The notes below the pieces were generated by a model. The model saw only the letters and a list, made by a program, of their open reading frames with translations. It made no database searches and was not told where the DNA came from. Below, piece after piece: positions 19,488 through 27,235 of a stretch of 64,000 nt of DNA (position 1 is its first letter; each line of letters begins with the position of its first letter). Source of the stretch: Gemmatimonadota bacterium (lineage in GTDB: Bacteria; Gemmatimonadota; Gemmatimonadetes; Longimicrobiales; Gaopeijiaceae); contig JAPPGF010000036.1 of NCBI GenBank assembly GCA_028875075.1, positions 1 to 64,000 on the forward strand, written 5' to 3'. Made by a program: the position numbers and the translations under genes.

Positions 19488-20124
19488 AAGGAACCACGTA
19501 AGTTAAATCAGGACTGCACGATCTGCGCTGAACAGGTGCCCGATGGCCACGGGCAGACGCAACACCCCGTAGCACTGGCCGCGCGGGAAGCGCGGATCCA
19601 CGCGGGGAAGGCATGGTCTGCGGGGCCGATCGGAGAGGTGCGCCGGCCTGCCGGTTCCGCCCTCACCGGCGGTGGTGCCGGTGGCCTCTTCATCTGGCCC
19701 TCTGCGAACAGCCGGCGGCCGGTGCGCCGGATGGCGGACGCCGGAGAGTATCCGCGGCCAGGCGGCCGACAGCCTGCAGCCCCGGGGTCCGCCGTACCGT
19801 CCGTCCGCTCTAGGGGCTCTTCACGGCCGGGACCTTCCCCGGCAGGGCATGGCGGAGCGGAACGCAACCTTGGGGGGGCAGTGCCCGTCCCGTACGCAGG
19901 CAGCCAGAGTGTGTGGGGCTGATTCGAAGGGGGATCCCCTGCCGCGTCGCACGCGGGAACCGGGGCGCCGCCGGGGCCGCGCGACACTTCGGGGCTGAGA
20001 GTCGGCCGGGTGGACGGGTAGCGGCGCCTTTCCGGGGCATTGTAAGATGCGCACCCGGTAGCGGGACCCGGGTCCGGCCCGGTCCGGCAAAGAATCGTTG
20101 GACTGTCCTGTCAGGGAGGATCCC
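19488..20124. other. Left flank of foreign block, no recognisable gene
   Basis: About 640 bases of very GC-rich sequence. Overlapping ORFs exist on both strands (for example 19508..19987 minus and 19536..19922 plus) but none has a recognisable motif or a ribosome-binding site; the shared Arg/Pro/Gly-rich content is what GC-rich noncoding DNA gives. A plus-strand stretch reading DCTICAEQVPDGHGQ may be the tail of something truncated, but I cannot name it. The last 12 bases carry the GGGAGG site of the next gene. Confidence 0.4.
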
Positions 20125-21654
20125 GTGTCCGAGGCAGATACCGTACTCGCGCTCCTGGCCGGGGGCGCCGACGCATCAACGGCCGTTGCTGCTCCCGGGC
20201 GGGAGCCCCTCGACTATGCGGGGTTCCGCGACCACATAGGGCGGACCATCGGTCGGCTGAACGAGCTGGGGATAGGGAGGGGCGACCGTGTCACCATCGT
20301 CCTCCCGAACGGCCCGGAGATGGCGTCGGCGTTCGTCTCGGTCGCCGCCGCCGCGACGACCGCCCCCCTCAATCCGAACTACCGCCGGAAGGAGTACGAC
20401 TTCTACCTCGAGGATCTCGGCGCGAAGGCGCTCCTCGTCGAGGCCGGAAGCGAGTCGGAATCGGTCGAGAGTGCGCGGAGTCTCGGGATCACGGTGCTCG
20501 AGCTCCACGTCCCCGCGGACGCGCGGGCGGGTGAGTTCGAGCTCGCGGCGGACCTTGACGGCCCGCCCGCCCCGGTGGCCTCGCCGGGTGCGGCCGGGTC
20601 CGGCGACATCGCCCTCATGCTCCACACCTCGGGGACCACCTCGCGACCGAAGCTCGTCCCCCTCCTTCAAAGCAACCTCGCGGCCTCGGCGGGCAACATC
20701 CGACGGACGCTCCGGCTCACACCGGAGGACGTCTGCCTCAACGTCATGCCGCTCTTTCACATCCACGGGCTCATAGCGCCCGTCCTCGCCTCGCTCTCGG
20801 CGGGAGCGGCGGTCTCATGCACCCCGGGCTTCAACGCGCTCCGCTTCTTCGGGTGGCTCGACGACGTCGCCCCGAGCTGGTACTCCGCGGTGCCGACGAT
20901 GCACCAGGCCGTCATCGCTCGCTCCTCGCGGAACCGCGAGTCGGTCGAACGCGCCAAGCTCCGTTTCATCCGTTCCTCCTCCGCCTCGCTTCCCCCGCAA
21001 GTGCTCCACGAGCTCGAGGACACATTCGGCGCGCCGGTGGTCGAGGCGTACGCGATGACCGAGGCCGCCCACCAGATGACCAGCAACCCCCTCCCTCCGG
21101 ATGAGCGGAAGCCCGGCTCGGTCGGACCGGCCGCCGGCCCCGAGGTCTCCGTCATGGACGAGGCCGGGACGCTCCTCGATGCCGGCGAAGTCGGCGAGGT
21201 CGTCATCCGGGGGCCGAATGTGACGCCGGGCTATGAGAACAACCCCACGGCGAACGCCGAGGCGTTCACGCACGGGTGGTTCCGGACCGGCGACCAGGGG
21301 GTCATGGACGCCGACGGCTACCTGACGCTCACCGGGCGGCTGAAGGAGATCATCAACCGCGGGGGGGAGAAGATCTCGCCGAAGGAGGTCGACGAGGCGC
21401 TGATGGACCACCCCGCCGTCGGGCAGGTCGTGACCTTCGCCGTCCCGCACGCGAAGCTCGGCGAGGAGGTCGCAGCCGCCGTCGTCCTCCGCGAGGGGGT
21501 CGAGGCGGCGCCCGCGGAGATCCGCGCCTTCGCCTCCGAGCGTCTCGCCGACTTCAAGGTCCCGCGGAGGGTCCTCGTCCTCGACGAGATCCCGAAGGGA
21601 CCGACGGGGAAGCTCCGCCGGATCGGGCTTGCCGAGCAGCTCGGCATCGCCTGA
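20125..21654 (+). CDS. Acyl-CoA synthetase, oxalate--CoA ligase-like
   Basis: A 509-residue AMP-binding (ANL) enzyme that activates a carboxylate with ATP and joins it to CoA. The P-loop reads LHTSGTTSRPKLVPL, and MPLFHIHGL, AYAMTEAAHQM and GWFRTGDQG with LKEIINRGGEKISP follow; the C-terminal Lys is present (PKGPTGKLRR). The TSRPK form and the HIHGL region resemble the Pcs60/AAE3 oxalyl-CoA synthetase branch more than fatty-acid ligases; that is a judgement by eye. GTG at 20125 is preferred to the tracked TTG because GGGAGGA lies 4 bases upstream. Third codon positions are almost all G or C, unlike flanking genes. It is followed after 12 bases by a ketopantoate-reductase-like gene. Confidence 0.85.
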   Translation: MSEADTVLALLAGGADASTAVAAPGREPLDYAGFRDHIGRTIGRLNELGIGRGDRVTIVLPNGPEMASAFVSVAAAATTAPLNPNYRRKEYDFYLEDLGAKALLVEAGSESESVESARSLGITVLELHVPADARAGEFELAADLDGPPAPVASPGAAGSGDIALMLHTSGTTSRPKLVPLLQSNLAASAGNIRRTLRLTPEDVCLNVMPLFHIHGLIAPVLASLSAGAAVSCTPGFNALRFFGWLDDVAPSWYSAVPTMHQAVIARSSRNRESVERAKLRFIRSSSASLPPQVLHELEDTFGAPVVEAYAMTEAAHQMTSNPLPPDERKPGSVGPAAGPEVSVMDEAGTLLDAGEVGEVVIRGPNVTPGYENNPTANAEAFTHGWFRTGDQGVMDADGYLTLTGRLKEIINRGGEKISPKEVDEALMDHPAVGQVVTFAVPHAKLGEEVAAAVVLREGVEAAPAEIRAFASERLADFKVPRRVLVLDEIPKGPTGKLRRIGLAEQLGIA

Positions 21655-21666
21655 GCGGGGGCGGCC

Positions 21667-22671
21667 GTGCGGATCTGCATCTACGGGGCTGGCGCAGTCG
21701 GCGGCTACTTCGGGGTCAAGCTCGCGCTCGCCGGCGAGGAGGTGAGCCTCGTCGCCCGGGGCGCCCACCTGGAGGCGATCCGCCGGGACGGGCTCCGGCT
21801 CCGGATCGGGGGCGAGGAGTTCGTCGCCCGCCCGCCCGCGAGCGACGATCCTGCCGAGCTCGGCCCGCAGGACTATGTGATCGTCGCCGTGAAGGCCCAC
21901 TCGGCACCCCGGATCGTGGCTCCGATGCAGCCGCTACTCGGACCCGAGACGGCCGTCGTCACCGCGATGAACGGGGTGCCGTGGTGGTATTTCTACGGGC
22001 TTGAGGGCCCGTGGCGCGACCGCCGGCTCGCGAGCGTGGATCCCGGGGACGCGCAGTGGGAGGGAATCGGGCCCGGCCGGGCGATCGGCTGCGTCGTCTA
22101 CCCGGCGACCGAGATCGCCGAGCCCGGCGTGATCCGCCACCTTAGCGGGAACCGCTTCACCCTGGGCGAGCCCTCGGGGGAGAAGACCCCCCGGGTCAGG
22201 GCGCTCGCCCGCGCCCTCATCGGGGCGGGGTTCAGGGCCCCGGTCCGCTCGATCCGGAACGAGATCTGGGTGAAGCTCTGGGGGAACCTCTGCTTCAACC
22301 CGATCAGCGCGCTCACCGGGGAGACGCTCGACGTGGTCGCGAGCGATCCCGGTACCGTGGACGTCGCCCGCGGCATGATGGAGGAGGCGCGCCGGATCGG
22401 GGAGCGGCTCGGGATCCGCTTCGCCGTGGCGGTCGACCGGCGGATCGCCGGCGCGGCCGCCGTGGGGGCCCACCGCACTTCGATGCTCCAGGACCTCGAG
22501 CGCGGCCGCTCCCTCGAGATCGATGCCCTCGTCACGGCGGTCCAGGAGATGGGCCGGCTCGTCGGCGTCGAGACGCCGACGATCGACGTTGTCCTCTCCC
22601 TCGTCCGCCAGCGCGCCCGCCGCGAGGGGCTCTACGCCTACCCGAAGACCGGCACCCAGACCGTCCAGTAG
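21667..22671 (+). CDS. 2-dehydropantoate 2-reductase-like (ApbA/PanE family)
   Basis: A 334-residue NADPH-dependent 2-oxoacid reductase. The N-terminus is a Rossmann motif IYGAGAVGGYFGVKLALAG, followed by LVARGAHLEAIRRDGL (NADP-phosphate site) and VAVKAHSAP; the C-terminal helical domain has the conserved Lys/Asn region IWVKLWGNLCFNPISALTG and HRTSMLQDLERGR. PanE makes pantoate for CoA synthesis, but many family members sit in catabolic clusters and reduce other 2-oxoacids; the adjacent CoA ligase 12 bases upstream suggests such a role. Its 3' end overlaps the opposing transporter gene by 34 bases. Confidence 0.87.
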   Translation: MRICIYGAGAVGGYFGVKLALAGEEVSLVARGAHLEAIRRDGLRLRIGGEEFVARPPASDDPAELGPQDYVIVAVKAHSAPRIVAPMQPLLGPETAVVTAMNGVPWWYFYGLEGPWRDRRLASVDPGDAQWEGIGPGRAIGCVVYPATEIAEPGVIRHLSGNRFTLGEPSGEKTPRVRALARALIGAGFRAPVRSIRNEIWVKLWGNLCFNPISALTGETLDVVASDPGTVDVARGMMEEARRIGERLGIRFAVAVDRRIAGAAAVGAHRTSMLQDLERGRSLEIDALVTAVQEMGRLVGVETPTIDVVLSLVRQRARREGLYAYPKTGTQTVQ

Positions 22672-24149
22672 ATCGAGACGAGCGTCATCCCTGTGAAGAC
22701 GATGATGCTCGTCGTCGCGAAGAAGCGCGCGAACGGCGAGGGGTAGAAGTGCGGATCATCCTTCGGGATGACGAGGAGACAGTAGCGGAAGTTCAGGTAG
22801 AAGATCACCGGGGCGACGAACGCGGCGAGCGCGGAGGCGACCAGTACGAGGAAGACCGGGCGTTCGAGCCCCGCGATGATGAGTACCGAGGCGACGAGCG
22901 AGTATAGCATCGTCGCGCGGTAGATGTTGTACTCCGAATACCAGCGGCTCCGGTGTTCGGGGGTGAGCGCGTCCGGGTCGAGCCCGCTCAGCCGCGCCGT
23001 CCTCGGAAAGAGATTCCGGCAGCAGGCTCCGACGATCCTCGGCCACCCGTCGAAGTAGTTGAACGCCGTCGAGAACGTCGCAGCGAAGGCCCCGAGCATG
23101 AAGATGGTCATCATCCCCGGGCCCAGGCTCTCGGTGAAGATCCCGGCGATCTCGCCCATGACCGCCTGCCCCTCGACGGCGCTCGGATAGAGCCATACGG
23201 CGGCGAGAAGGACGAAGATCGCCGCGAGGATGAAGGAGATCAGGTGTCCCTGGCGGAAGTCCAGCGTCCCGATCCTGAACCAGCTCCGGCAGTACTCCGA
23301 CGCGTTCTCCGGGAGCCGGCTCGTGTCGACGGCGAGTTTCCCCCGGTCGGGCGCGAAGGGATCGAACGGCTCGGCGATCCCGAGCCCCTCGAGTTGCTCG
23401 CGGATCCGGCTCATCCCCTTCTTCTTCGCCTTGCCCCACTCGGATGCCTGGAGCGAGACATCGATCCCCGTGGGAAGGAGCCCGAGGAAGGCGGCGATGA
23501 TGAGCCAGGAGCCGTCCGGGATCTCGACGAGGAAGAAGCGGCCCATCTCGGCGAGCGGGGCCGGCTCGGCCAGATATACGGCGAGCGTCGAGACCACGAG
23601 GATCGCGGCGAGGATCTTCGCCGAGACCTCGACCGCCTTGTAGCGCCCCCGCAGTATGATGGCCACCGAGACCACGGCGAGGATGAGCCCGTAGACGGTG
23701 AGCGAGATGGGAAGGCCCATCGCCTCGGTTCCCACGTAGTAGAGGACGGCGGCTGCGGCGATGAGGCGGCCTGCTTGGCCCAGCGCGCACTGGATGATCG
23801 TGGTCACGAGCACGTACCAGAGCGGCCATTTCCGCCACGCGGTGCTGTAGGCCTCGATCATGCTCTTGCCGGTCGCGTTCGTGAAGCGGAAGGCCATCTC
23901 GAACCCGTAGTACTTGAAGATGTAGGCCAGCGGGAGGCACCAGAGGAGCGCGTACCCGAAGCGCCCGCCGGCGGTGGGCGCGGTGACGAGGTGGCTCGTG
24001 CCGATCCCGGTCATCATCAGGATGACCCCCGGGCCGAAGTGGCCGAGGAGCCCCCGGAGCGACATGTCCGGCATCTCGAGGTCGGTGAATGTGCTCTGGT
24101 TCGGGGCGTCCGGAGCGCGTCGGCTCTTCGGCTCGGTGCTCATGGGCAT
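22638..24149 (-). CDS. Nramp-family transporter with non-canonical metal site
   Basis: About 503 residues with 11 or more hydrophobic segments and an Nramp/LeuT-type layout. The first helix reads GPGVILMMTGIGTSHLV, so the family's DPGN metal motif is replaced by GTSHL, and helix 6 reads FLGLLPTGIDVSLQASEW in place of the MPH motif. The canonical Mn/Fe-binding Asp, Asn and Met are therefore absent. It carries a long hydrophilic insertion between about residues 230 and 290 (KKKGMSRIREQLEGLGI onward). The start is uncertain: the ORF runs to 24329, but MPMSTEPKSRRAP (24149) is a reasonable first Met without a clear Shine-Dalgarno site. Substrate unknown. Two long shadow ORFs oppose it because of extreme GC3. 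Confidence 0.8.
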   Translation of the reverse strand: MPMSTEPKSRRAPDAPNQSTFTDLEMPDMSLRGLLGHFGPGVILMMTGIGTSHLVTAPTAGGRFGYALLWCLPLAYIFKYYGFEMAFRFTNATGKSMIEAYSTAWRKWPLWYVLVTTIIQCALGQAGRLIAAAAVLYYVGTEAMGLPISLTVYGLILAVVSVAIILRGRYKAVEVSAKILAAILVVSTLAVYLAEPAPLAEMGRFFLVEIPDGSWLIIAAFLGLLPTGIDVSLQASEWGKAKKKGMSRIREQLEGLGIAEPFDPFAPDRGKLAVDTSRLPENASEYCRSWFRIGTLDFRQGHLISFILAAIFVLLAAVWLYPSAVEGQAVMGEIAGIFTESLGPGMMTIFMLGAFAATFSTAFNYFDGWPRIVGACCRNLFPRTARLSGLDPDALTPEHRSRWYSEYNIYRATMLYSLVASVLIIAGLERPVFLVLVASALAAFVAPVIFYLNFRYCLLVIPKDDPHFYPSPFARFFATTSIIVFTGMTLVSIYWTVWVPVFG

Positions 24150-24366
24150 CTTCGGGTGCGGCGTCGCTCTCGTCTTGGCCCCCTCGGGGGCGGAACGGAC
24201 CATATTGCGGGCGGGCCCCGGGGGTGGGCAATGGACGGGCGAGGGGGCGATGCACACTTCAGTGCCCCGACGATGCGCACCGGTGGGGCTCCGGAAGCTA
24301 CCGCACGCGAACGTCTTACGCCTCCGCACCTCGACCGGCCGGTGCCGATCGGGGTGCTCAGGCGGT
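24150..24366. other. Intergenic, upstream of the transporter
   Basis: Presumed promoter and leader region of the leftward transporter, still within the GC-rich block. I see no gene and no clear promoter; the next recognisable structure is the inverted repeat starting at 24367. Confidence 0.3.
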
Positions 24367-24460
24367 GCTGGGAGCGACCCGGCAGTCCGGGGGCCTGCTG
24401 CGGGTTGGGGGCCGGGTGTGTTTGCGCACTCCTGTCCCTCCCCCTCGGGTCGCTCCCAGC
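24367..24460. repeat. 15-bp perfect inverted repeat around 64 bases
   Basis: GCTGGGAGCGACCCG (24367-24381) and its exact reverse complement CGGGTCGCTCCCAGC (24446-24460) enclose 64 bases. A 15-bp perfect match at this distance is far beyond chance in 64 kb. It lies in the noncoding strip between the foreign transporter gene and the IS110 fragment, so it may be the ends of a small non-autonomous element, a REP-like unit or a strong transcription stop. There is no second copy of the arms that I noticed in the window. Confidence 0.65.
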
Positions 24461-24509
24461 CAGCAATCCCTTGCGGGAAGGCCTCCAGGCGCCGCTTCGA
24501 GGCGGTGGA

Positions 24510-24701
24510 TCACCGGCCCCAGTAGTGGGCGCTGGCGCACGCCTCCATCGCCACCGTGCAGGGCGGCTGCGAGGCGAGAAAGCCCAGCAGCTTCTCACGG
24601 CTCAGCTTTCTACGGTACGCAACCGATCCGTCCGCTCTCGCCCCGTGCATCTGAAAGCTGCGCTTTGCCAGATCGATCCCGATGAGGCCAACCTCGTCCA
24701 T
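24510..24701 (-). mobile_element. IS110-family transposase, N-terminal fragment
   Basis: Sixty-three residues of the DEDD-type IS110 transposase/recombinase N-terminus: MDEVGLIGIDLAKRSFQMHG (the first catalytic Asp in GIDLAK) and VAMEACASAHYWGR (the Glu-containing MEAC motif). The frame then stops; the rest of the roughly 330-residue protein, including the remaining acidic residues and the Tnp20 serine domain, is missing. It is a dead remnant. ATG 24701 follows a GGGAGGAGG sequence at a good distance. IS110 elements carry their bridge-RNA region in the noncoding end before the gene, which here would be 24702-24826. Confidence 0.85.
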
Positions 24702-24719
24702 GTGGATGCCTCCTCCCTC

Positions 24720-24751
24720 AGATGGTCGACTAAATCGCTTCAGTACCATCT
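24720..24751 (-). ncRNA. Hairpin upstream of IS110 fragment, possible bridge-RNA remnant
   Basis: AGATGGT and ACCATCT form a 7-bp stem with an 18-base loop, 19 bases upstream of the transposase ATG. IS110-type elements encode a structured bridge RNA in this position. Whether the rest of the RNA survives cannot be decided by eye, and the element is truncated anyway. Confidence 0.25.
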
Positions 24752-24826
24752 TGGCACATCGCGATGCCGTCGGGAGGGGGCGTCCACTCCATCGGGAATC
24801 CGACCCCGTGAATCCCCTAAATTCAA

Positions 24827-24881
24827 TGGGTGCTGCAGGATTCGGACCCACGCCCTCCTGCCCACTAGACAGGCAGGACCC
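24827..24881 (-). other. tRNA-like 3' remnant (T-arm and acceptor)
   Basis: The minus strand reads GTGGGTCCGAATCCTGC, a T-arm shape with a degenerate loop (TCCGAAT for TTCGAAT), followed by AGCACCCA, an acceptor-like 3' strand. Upstream is a CCTGCC/GGCAGG hairpin with TGTCTAGTG in the loop. A complete cloverleaf cannot be built because the D-arm or anticodon arm is missing. It sits at the right edge of the foreign block, where integrating elements often leave tRNA fragments. It may also be chance resemblance. Confidence 0.3.
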
Positions 24882-25213
24882 AGGACGGGGGCCATGTGGC
24901 AGTTTCATCTCTCGAAGTCGGCTTGACAACGGCGGCCAAGACTCGGCTACCCAGAGGAACACGTCTTGTTGGCCGGGTTAGGACAGCGCGGCGTCACCAC
25001 GTTGCGAGCCCATCTACATCGACAGACCACGCCGCGGCCGTCGGCTGTTGCCGGAACCTGTGAGTCGGGAGAGTGTTGTACCAAGTACCAACGGCCCTTG
25101 ACGGCTATGTGTTCCAACCCAATCTTTAAGGGCTATTGAATTCTCATAAGTTCATCTTCACGCCGGTTTTCCTAGTGGTTTCTGGCCGGTGCTCTGGAGT
25201 CAAACCCGAGACC

Positions 25214-26152
25214 ATGGTCACTGCCACCAAGTCGAGAAACAAGACGGGCGCCACGGCTACGTCCCGAGGACGCAAGGGAAAGAGCGGAGGGCGCAATCTG
25301 CTCTCTGGCTTCGACGCGACTCTCGATGAGCAGACTGTCCTAGACCAGTATCTGCACGACGTGAGCCGTCACGAGCTAATCACGCCGGAAATGGAGAAGG
25401 TTCTCGGGGCTCGCGCGCAGAACGGGGACGAACGGGCAGTCCAGGAACTCGCCAAGGCAAACCTGCGCTTCGTCATCAGCGTAGCCAAGAAGTATCAAAA
25501 CCGTGGGGTGTCCCTCACCGACCTGATCCAAGAGGGCAACGTCGGCTTGGTAACGGCGGCCCGCAAGTTCGATCCGGAACAGGGCGTGAAGTTCATCTCC
25601 TACGCGGTTTGGTGGATTCGTCAGGCCATTCTCGCGTCGCTCGCCAATCACGGCCGAGCGGTACGGGTGCCGCTTAACCGGGCGAGCGATCTCGCGCGCA
25701 TCTTCCGTGAGAAGGAACGGCTCAAGCAGGATCTGGGGCGCGATCCCACGCCGGACGAGCTTTCCAATGCTACCGACCTGACGCCGGAGCTAATCGAGTC
25801 GCTGCAGACGCTTAATGCCGCCGAGATTCGACTCGACGCGCCGATCGGCGACAGTGAGGACTCGCAACTTGTGGAGCGGTTCATCACCGAAGAGGCCGCG
25901 GAGCCAGAGTTCGAAGTCGAGAACCGACTACTTTCCGAGTCCGTGAGCGAGGCGCTCGAGTCGCTTGAGCCCCGTGATGCGAAGGTGCTGAGGCTCTACT
26001 TTGGCCTCGAAGGCGAGCGCGAACACACGCTTGAAGAAATCGGCAATCTGCTCGGTGTGACGCGCGAGCGAATCCGCCAGCTCCGGGACCGCGCACTGCG
26101 ACGGTTGCGTGATGGAAACAAGGGTGCCGCCCTAGAGTCCTTCGCGGCGTGA
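25214..26152 (+). CDS. RNA polymerase sigma factor, RpoD/RpoS-like (second paralogue)
   Basis: A 312-residue sigma-70 factor. After a basic N-terminal tail (KSRNKTGATATSRGRKGKSGG) come region 1.2 (TVLDQYLHDVSRHELITPEME), region 2 (ANLRFVISVAKKYQNRGVSL, VKFISYAVWWIRQAI), region 3 and region 4 (LRLYFGLEGEREHTLEEIGN, TRERIRQLRDRALRRL). It lacks region 1.1, like the first paralogue at 7422, and the two differ throughout region 3 and the linker. The tracked start at 25136 (TTG) adds an unconserved hydrophobic stretch; ATG 25214 is chosen. A TTGACG with a poor -10 lies near 25098 and might be its promoter. Confidence 0.93.
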   Translation: MVTATKSRNKTGATATSRGRKGKSGGRNLLSGFDATLDEQTVLDQYLHDVSRHELITPEMEKVLGARAQNGDERAVQELAKANLRFVISVAKKYQNRGVSLTDLIQEGNVGLVTAARKFDPEQGVKFISYAVWWIRQAILASLANHGRAVRVPLNRASDLARIFREKERLKQDLGRDPTPDELSNATDLTPELIESLQTLNAAEIRLDAPIGDSEDSQLVERFITEEAAEPEFEVENRLLSESVSEALESLEPRDAKVLRLYFGLEGEREHTLEEIGNLLGVTRERIRQLRDRALRRLRDGNKGAALESFAA

Positions 26153-26319
26153 CTTGGGACTCGTGAACCGAGCATGATGTCGAGCCACCCATTGGTGGCC
26201 ACTTCGAAACTGATCGCCGCCTCTCCGTCTTCCCAGCTGTGGATGTGGAGGGGCGGCATGGTTTCGTCCGCCCAAGTGCTCTGGGCCGAGCCCGTCGGGG
26301 GATTAGCCGACAGTCTTTG

Positions 26320-27231
26320 ATGCGGGGCCAAGTGATCGCGGTGGCCGGCGGCACCTACACGCTTCGGCTTGAGAGCGGGCGTGAGGTCTCCGCGAAGCTC
26401 CGTGGGCGTCTCAAGCTGGGTGCGCGTGTGCGTGCCGAGGCGCGCGTCGTGATCGGCGATCATGTCGAGGTTTCGGAGCGACTTGACGGGATCGTGACGA
26501 TCGAGGCCCTGCGCACCCGTTCCAGCGTCGTCGTTCGGAAGGTACGGGGTGGTAGGCCCAAGCTGCTTGCAGCCAACCTCGATCGGGTTTGCGCGGTAGT
26601 CGCAGCCCAGCCTCCACCCCCGCCGCAACTAATCGACCGACTCCTAGTTATGGCTGAGGCCAACCGTATTCCATCTTTACTCGTGCTCAACAAGATCGAC
26701 CTCCCAGGAACAGCCGAGATAAAGACTAGACTGAGGGCGCGCTACTTGGGGATAGGCTATCCGGTGTTTGCCGTGAGTGCCCTCGAAGGGACCGGTATAG
26801 AAGCGCTCAGGGAGCTCCTCTGCCAGGGCATCTCGGCGCTGATGGGGCCGAGCGGGGTCGGAAAGTCCGCGCTGCTGAATGCGATGGAGCCGGAGGCCAG
26901 ACTGCGCACGGGCCCACTGTCGACCAAGACGGGATCAGGACGTCACACTACCGTATCGTCGCGGCTGATCTCGCTGTCGTGCGGCGGGTGGGTCGCCGAC
27001 ACTCCGGGCTTCAGCGATGTCGGCATCTGGCAGTTGCATCCCACCGAGCTCGGCCGCTGCTTCCCAGAGCTGGGCAGGCTGGAGTGCGGTTGCCGCTTCG
27101 CGGGTTGTACGCATCTGAAGGAGCCGGACTGCGCCGTCCGAAAGGCAGTCGAGGAAGGGCAAATCGCGCCCCAGCGATACGACAGCTACGCTGCACTACG
27201 TGCCGAAGCTGAGACGACGCGCGCTCGCTGA
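26320..27231 (+). CDS. rsgA: Ribosome small-subunit GTPase RsgA
   Basis: A 303-residue circularly permuted GTPase that checks late 30S subunit assembly. Order seen: OB-fold N-domain (GQVIAVAGGTYTLRLESG), G4 NKIDLPG, G5 VSALEG, G1 GPSGVGKSALLN, G2 T in SGRHTTVSSR, G3 DTPGF, then a zinc finger CRFAGCTHLKEPDC. All nucleotide and zinc ligands are present. The ORF track begins at a GTG 81 bases earlier; ATG 26320 gives the usual family N-terminus. The gene ends 4 bases from the opposing ABC ATPase; the palindrome GCCTCCCGGGAGGC at 27245-27258 may end transcription from both sides. Confidence 0.93.
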   Translation: MRGQVIAVAGGTYTLRLESGREVSAKLRGRLKLGARVRAEARVVIGDHVEVSERLDGIVTIEALRTRSSVVVRKVRGGRPKLLAANLDRVCAVVAAQPPPPPQLIDRLLVMAEANRIPSLLVLNKIDLPGTAEIKTRLRARYLGIGYPVFAVSALEGTGIEALRELLCQGISALMGPSGVGKSALLNAMEPEARLRTGPLSTKTGSGRHTTVSSRLISLSCGGWVADTPGFSDVGIWQLHPTELGRCFPELGRLECGCRFAGCTHLKEPDCAVRKAVEEGQIAPQRYDSYAALRAEAETTRAR

Positions 27232-27235
27232 GACC

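Noticed and set aside
19536-19922. 128-aa ORF at the left of the foreign block
   Set aside because: Overlaps an equally long opposite ORF; composition explains both and no start signal is seen.
20815-21900. 361-aa minus-strand ORF over the CoA ligase
   Set aside because: Antisense shadow of the ligase with biased composition and no motif.
22756-24926. Long ORFs on both strands (499 aa minus, 657 aa plus) over the transporter gene
   Set aside because: They are Arg/Pro/Gly-rich shadows produced by extreme GC3; only the 22638..24149 frame has membrane helices and family motifs.
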